Of a DNA stretch of 64,000 nt, positions 58,471 to 64,000 are shown in pieces (position 1 is the first letter of the stretch; the number at the start of each line of letters is the position of its first letter). A program made the translations under genes and the position numbers. Below the pieces are notes generated by a model. It did not search any database, was not told where the DNA came from, and saw only the letters and a program-made list of their open reading frames with translations. The DNA is from Pseudisothecium myosuroides (lineage: Eukaryota; Streptophyta; Bryopsida; Hypnales; Lembophyllaceae), in contig OX637292.1 of assembly GCA_951799445.1 (NCBI GenBank), positions 17,549,296-17,613,295 on the forward strand, written 5' to 3'.

Positions 58471-60823
58471 CGGGAGAGATCGGTTCCATTTCAAGACAAA
58501 ACCAAGAGAAACTCTGTCGGTTTGGCTAGTGGGTTCGGAACTTTTGGTTCGGATGAGTTCATAAGAGAAGTCTGTCGGTTTTGTCTTGGTTTAGGTGACA
58601 CGTACGCACTTGCAAAGGGCCTGTGCCATACCCATTTGGACACGGAATCTTTGAATTTCTGGCAATCACGGATCATAGACAAATGGACGGTCATGATTTG
58701 TCGTTGAGAACTCAAGAAAAACTACTCCCCGACATTTGTCGACTTCCAATTGCTGGACTCTGATTACTCTATTCTTGAAATGATGACATCAGCTGGTGCT
58801 TCACTGAGTTCATGGTTTCCATTTTTCACTGCTTTCACGTGGCTTCTGCGGCACGTACTTTCATGGTCGATGAGTGGACACCTTTTATTGTTCGGTGGGT
58901 GTCAGAGTGAGCACCTTCTGCAATTGATTTTGTAATTCACCTCATTGGAAATCAATTACATTTTCTCAATGAAATTCTTTATTTATGGTTTGCCACAAAT
59001 GAAACAACAGTTGTGGTCATTGCGAAGCGCGAAACAGGACCATCAGGCACATGATGCTCGGTGGGGTGAAAATTATGTTTGAACTTCCCTGCTTCGAATT
59101 TCTGCCTGTCATCATTCACTTCCTCATACTTCTATTTTTACTCAATTCCGATGACTACCTAGACTACACTTGCATCCCTCTCTGTGCCTTGGCTTTTTAA
59201 GTTTTTGTTTCTCTCTCCTTCTCTGAACACATGGAAGAAGTCTGTGGCCTTTTAAAAAATAAGAGCTTCATTCCTCCTCGGTTACATCTGTCATGACTTG
59301 TACCTTGCATGCAGCAACAGACCGGTCAAATGCCAACATTGAACAACTCAAACACTTGCTCTGCCTATGCTTCAAGTTTGCGGTTTTACTTTGCATAACA
59401 TCAACTAAAAGTAAGTTCAGGCTCTTACAAAACCCGCTGCTATTGAAGTAGGATACCCTTTTCAAATGGATGTATGGAAGGCTTGAAATTAAGCCTACCT
59501 ACATGCCTCTGTCAAGCACATCATCTGCTTAAATGTGAACCTTGCTTTCCACATACATTTTCCTACTACTCAAAATGGTGTACAAAAAGGACCGACTTCT
59601 TCCATTGTGACACTACTACTACAACGATCTCATTCAATACTAACAAGTAAAGCTGCTGATGGAGAAGACAAAAGCAAAGGGCTTTTTGAGGGCTAGAAGG
59701 GACGATTGCAAACGACCGATCGTCTACCTACAATTATTTACCTCAATCAGTATCGTTGCATGTGTCCTCCGGGTACACATTCGCCACCTTCTTGGGCTAC
59801 ATGAATGCCTCATTCTTGCTTCTCTAGTTGACATGTCGACGTCCTGCGTGTCTTCAAGAACATTGAGCCCTAAGATACGTGCATGTCCATCAGAAAGTAA
59901 ACTATGCACTCCCACGTTTCCACCGACAGCATGTCACGCTGACCGCCCCATCATTAGCGTAGTTTCCTTCACTGAAAAATTTGCTTTTCATGTAAACACC
60001 ATTTCATTCATATACAAAACATGACGGGTTGCCACATTCCTCACTCTCAGTACTTTGAATTTGAACTCTCTATCCAATTCCACACAGATCTTCCAAACCT
60101 TCACTTACTAGACACGTAGACCTACTTTGTCACACATTCACCACTACCTCTAACACAAAAACAAATTTAAACTACCCCTGTCACCCACTGATTAGCTGTA
60201 AACCACTATAGTCACCCAATCTTCATGATGTCGAAGTCACTTTGTGCCAACTTTCCAATCACCAACTTCATTCACGAACTGTCGCTACAGTTGCAAGACT
60301 TCCTTCAATCAGAACTCACAGATTCACCAAACACGTTATTTGCTCGGCACTCCACTCATACTTCTGTTTCTTACAATACGCACATTACAAACTTGTACGA
60401 ACGTCTACTCCACGAGGTAACGTTCCTTCCAACGATTTTGAGCGTCTATTCTGCATGCACTGTCTTCCTTCAACTGCACTGCATTCTTTAGTACTCAACG
60501 GCAGCAACGTCGCTTGGACTGCTCATTCCATTACCAAGCCCAAATCACAAAAATGATGTCAGTCTTTTGTTGAAATGCGAGCAGCATTTCAAATTAATCA
60601 CATTCCTAAACCTCACACACAAATACAACGTCATATTCCAGGTCCATTTCCATGCGAAGGAAACTAGAATTTCCCTTGCATGCAAATGCACCTCACGTCA
60701 TTTCCCTTTTCGTTTGCTTCCTACTCAGCACAGCGCTGAATACAGTTGTACTCAGTGGCGGCCGTCTTTGTATCCACAATAACGGTGGTTTTTGTATGAA
60801 CTCACCTCCGATATTCCTTTTGC
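58471..60823. other. Intergenic; 3' flank of the transposon-type gene
   Basis: 58480-58720 has a pair of inverted CAAGACAAAACCRAGA-type blocks. 59000-60800 is C/A-rich with many short frames on the plus strand but no motif. It may include the terminal part of the transposon carrying the gene at 60824-63437; I could not define an end. Confidence 0.35.
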
Positions 60824-63437
60824 TTACGACGTCGGGGCCGTCACTGACGCTGGAAGAGTTGCCCGCTCGGTATCGGCAGAAGGTGGTGCATTCGTGGAAG
60901 CCTCCATCCTCGCCTTCAGGTCCTCGATCTGTGCTTGCAAGTTTTTTATAAGTTCCATGTCCTCCAGTGCTGTTCCCCCACCAGATTTTGTGCAAGTCAT
61001 GCCGGTTTCCTTTCTTGAAGCACCGGGCACGTCCTCCGCATCCAACTCCAACGGATTCAAATTGTAATCACTGCCCTTGTCATGACCTTCTCCAATTAGT
61101 GCCATTTTTTTCTCAAAAAGTGCCATTTTCTTCATCTTCTTCATCCCCCCATATCCCTTGTCTTGGTCCATTTCCGCCTGAATTTCCTCCGGATCTGGTG
61201 ACCTACGCAATCTCTCCTTCAATGACTCTCGGACACCAAATTCTCCTCGTGGACCCGCCCTTCCTTGACTAAGTCTACAAGAGTTTGCATACCGCATATC
61301 TGCAGATTTCTTCTGGAAATTTGGGCTCTTGTAGACTTCTTTCAATCTATTCCATATCTCCCCATTGAATCCACTTGGACAATCTTTGCCTTCCTTGATT
61401 CTATTCATCAATTCATTTCTTCTTGTTGAAAGTCTGTGACCAATTAGAGGCATCAAGAACTTGTCAGAAATGAAGCCGCTGTATTCAAAGTTGTCTGTTA
61501 AACGTCTCTTCAAAATCTGTATTTTCTGATGAGGCTGCTGTCTGACGTCACGGATTGACGGATCCAAGGCCCGACATAATTTGTTCACCTCATCCCTCCA
61601 CGCCTTCACCCCATCACCATATGGCTCCCCAAAGTCATTCACCATTATGTAAAAAGGCTTCTTCCCTGCTACCTCCCATTTCCTCACTGCAGCTTCTATT
61701 TGTGTTCTCTTCCTCTTTCGAATTGTCCTTGCTTTGGACTCCGATACAACACGGTGATCCGCATTTTCATTGAACTCTCCGTCATGTCCTGGAGGTTCTT
61801 CGAAATCCGCATCTACATCAACAAGTGCAGTGCATGTTGATGGACCTCCTCCTCTCGCACTCTGCAGCTTCTCGTTGTCCACCATCACTTCAAAAGGATA
61901 GAATGACGCCGCCTTCTGCAAAGCCAATATGTTTTCCCCACTCATGTTATTGGCAATTCCATTTCTCTGAAGTGAACCATTCTCTCCCTTCTTTGCCTAC
62001 AGGCGGTTGCTTGGATCGTACCTCTATCGGCTGTGGCTTCATGTTACAACGGAAGTCTGAGCGTTCACCTTCAGTCCTTTTTCTTGCATGCTGGGATGGA
62101 TTCCGTTGAGGACGTGCACTTGAGAAATTCTTACTCCTTCCTTCAGTCCGCATTGCTTCGCTACTTTTGCTTCCCATACGAATCTGCGGAGAAGAGGTCA
62201 ACTTCTCTTAGTCAAACTTTGTCTGCACTCTTTCAAATAACGACTGAATGTAGAATTTGCTAGTGAACATGACTTTGTTATGTACATGCCTGGGCACTAT
62301 ATTTGAAATAAACACTTGCTTCAAAATACTCAAAAAAAAAATTCCTCTAACCTTCTTCACATCGTCATATACTTTCATATGTGCTAATTGACAATTACCT
62401 TGGGCAAATCCTGGAAATCGCTGTCAGATGAATGGTCCTCCACTGTCGCTAATGTTCGCTGACGCTGCTCTCTAGCAGACCAAACGCCGTCTTCATGACA
62501 TGGTGATTCAATGTTTGAGGACACAAACTCCACGGTTTCCTTGCCCTTGCCTGACTTTGGAATCTTTCTGTTGTCCCCGCTGTCTTTCAGAAGTTCTGCT
62601 GCCTCCTCGACTTCCTCTTGGGAATGCTTGACCAATACAAGACTTTGTGCCGCCGGATCCTTCTGCTACAAAATGCCGTCAACTCCATCACATTGTCCTG
62701 TTGTCGCTGCACTCAAAAACCACAGAACAAAATGATATCGATCACATGTGTCGTCCTCCAATCACTAACAAGTAACGCACACTCTTCAAATTCTTGGGAT
62801 CTTCCAAACCATTTCCGTCCTGAAACAATAGAGTCCTACACGTCTACAAACTCACAACACGCACGATCAAAACCCACGCATTTCCACGTATCTATCTATT
62901 TCATTCAAGCAAAGTGAAATACTGTGCCGGAGTTTTTTCACTCCATTGCCACACTATTCTTGCTCTCAATCATTATAAACCTCTCCTGCGAGCAACTTGC
63001 GTACTCAGGGCACTTATGAACGGGCTCTCCAATTAAGGAGCAGCAAACTGTCAGTCTTCAAAGAAGTTCTAAGCGGAGGCCTCACCATCATTGGCATTCC
63101 CTGAAACTACCTCCTTGGACTTTTCTTTCAAGCTCTGCAGAAGCTAGTACTCTTTTTCTGATATGATGACGGTACCTTCGGCTGCGGAGGCTCGCCCTAT
63201 GATTTTGAGGTTTCTCTTCCTTTGCACTTCTTCCTGAACTATTTGTTGCCTCTTCAGTGTTTTCTTTGAAGCAAGGCATTGTGACAGAGGAATGTCCACT
63301 CTCACCGTCGCCACCTTCTTTGAGGACTTCCTTGCCCCAACTTCTCGCGGTCTTCCCGCTTTCCTTTTCACGGTCCCTGCCATGCCCCACGGCTCAAAGC
63401 CGTCGCCTTCATAGTTCCCGTCTTGCGAAGCACCCAT
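60824..63437 (-). CDS. Transposon-type multi-exon gene, En/Spm-like accessory protein (tentative)
   Basis: The large last exon, about 61996-60824, is open from a TAG acceptor (starting AKKGENGSL). A middle exon, about 62669-62399, joins it in phase 0 (QKDPAAQSLV ... DFQDLPK). A first exon, 63437 to about 63176, starts MGASQDGNYEG and carries an AT-hook-like KRKAGRPREVG; its junction to the middle exon is unresolved. The large exon has a basic region (KRKRTQIEAAVRKWE), a central block (EIWNRLKEVYKSPNFQKKSA then GVRESLKERLRRSPDPEEI) laid out like plant Ptta/En/Spm transposase-24 proteins, and a C-terminal coiled coil (LIKNLQAQIEDLKARME). No catalytic triad is visible, so I read it as a DNA-binding accessory ORF. 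A domesticated host gene is the alternative. Confidence 0.5.
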
Positions 63438-64000
63438 TTTGTCCGCCTGCCATAAGACACAGTTGTCAGTGGAACATTCATGTCACATACTAACACTACA
63501 AATTCAAAGGACAAGGTCTTCCGCTACGAGCATCGACAATTGTGCGGCCACTTATTATGCCTGGCATCTAGTGATCTTAAGTCATCGTCAATGACCGCCG
63601 CCCACAATGATGCCTTCCACATATAACCACATGCCGAACAATTTAAATAGTGCCACCTTTGTTCGCTGCTGCGTCAATTTACAACACTTGCACTGTATTC
63701 CCTGCACGACTAAAGTCACATGTACCTCATTTTCAGCAATTTTGCAGACGTCGTCGTCAGTTCATGGAAACGAGACTGCCACCATGGCTTGGACAGACTT
63801 TACAGGGGAATCACTCAACGAATTCGACAAGTGTTGCACATTCGAAATCCAGAATCAAAATCAATGCACTTATACCCTTCAACCTGTCGCTCCAGTCACA
63901 CGTTTATCCCATGCAATGTAATATCCATGGCATGAAGGAAAAGACGAACTTCCAAACGACAGAGGTAGTTCACAAGCTCCTATCCTTGCCGCTACACACA
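63438..64000. other. 5' flank of the transposon-type gene
   Basis: Short plus-strand frames only, no motif. It should contain the promoter and leader of the minus-strand gene starting at 63437. Confidence 0.35.

Overview
The window reads as nuclear DNA of a land plant, most likely one with swimming sperm (bryophyte, lycophyte or fern grade). Four things point that way. A plant-specific gene of the At4g15545 family is present with typical GT-AG introns. There is an intronless legume-lectin receptor kinase. A coiled-coil gene resembles the centriole-assembly protein CPAP/SAS-4, a family flowering plants lack. The AT-rich intergenic DNA is packed with foldback DNA transposons. The organism call is inference; no ribosomal or organellar marker is present.

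Layout. 1-7.4 kb: a decayed piggyBac-type transposase on the minus strand, broken by a 627-bp insertion, one in-frame stop and two frame changes. Upstream of it are further spliced-looking minus-strand exons, and a candidate element terminus lies at 7356 beside TTAA. 7.4-12.3 kb: AT-rich repeats with three well-delimited foldback elements. 12.3-15.2 kb: the complete nine-exon At4g15545-like gene. 16.3-18.6 kb (perhaps to 19.5 kb): the CPAP/SAS-4-like gene, apparently without its C-terminal domain. 19.5-34.5 kb: repeats, including four elements with TTAA/CCC termini, a minisatellite, long foldbacks and a duplicated single-copy block. 34.6-38.9 kb: a nuclear-type protein with an N-terminal SAP/Rho_N-like motif and a long acidic body. 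39-46.7 kb: repeats (TTAA element, CACTA-like foldbacks, a SINE-like sequence). 46.8-48.9 kb: the lectin receptor kinase, minus strand. 50.1-51.7 kb: an almost perfect 1,540-bp palindrome. 53-58.5 kb: a large TTAA element, a small Mutator-like element and a tandem array. 60.8-63.4 kb: a transposon-type multi-exon gene, minus strand.

The most interesting theme is the link between the transposase remnant and several non-coding elements. These are bounded by TTAA and start CCC/CCCC, the known signature of piggyBac. One of them shares its first 13 terminal bases with the end found beside the transposase region, and another shares a similarly placed subterminal hairpin. The host genes show no operon-like or pathway relationship to each other.
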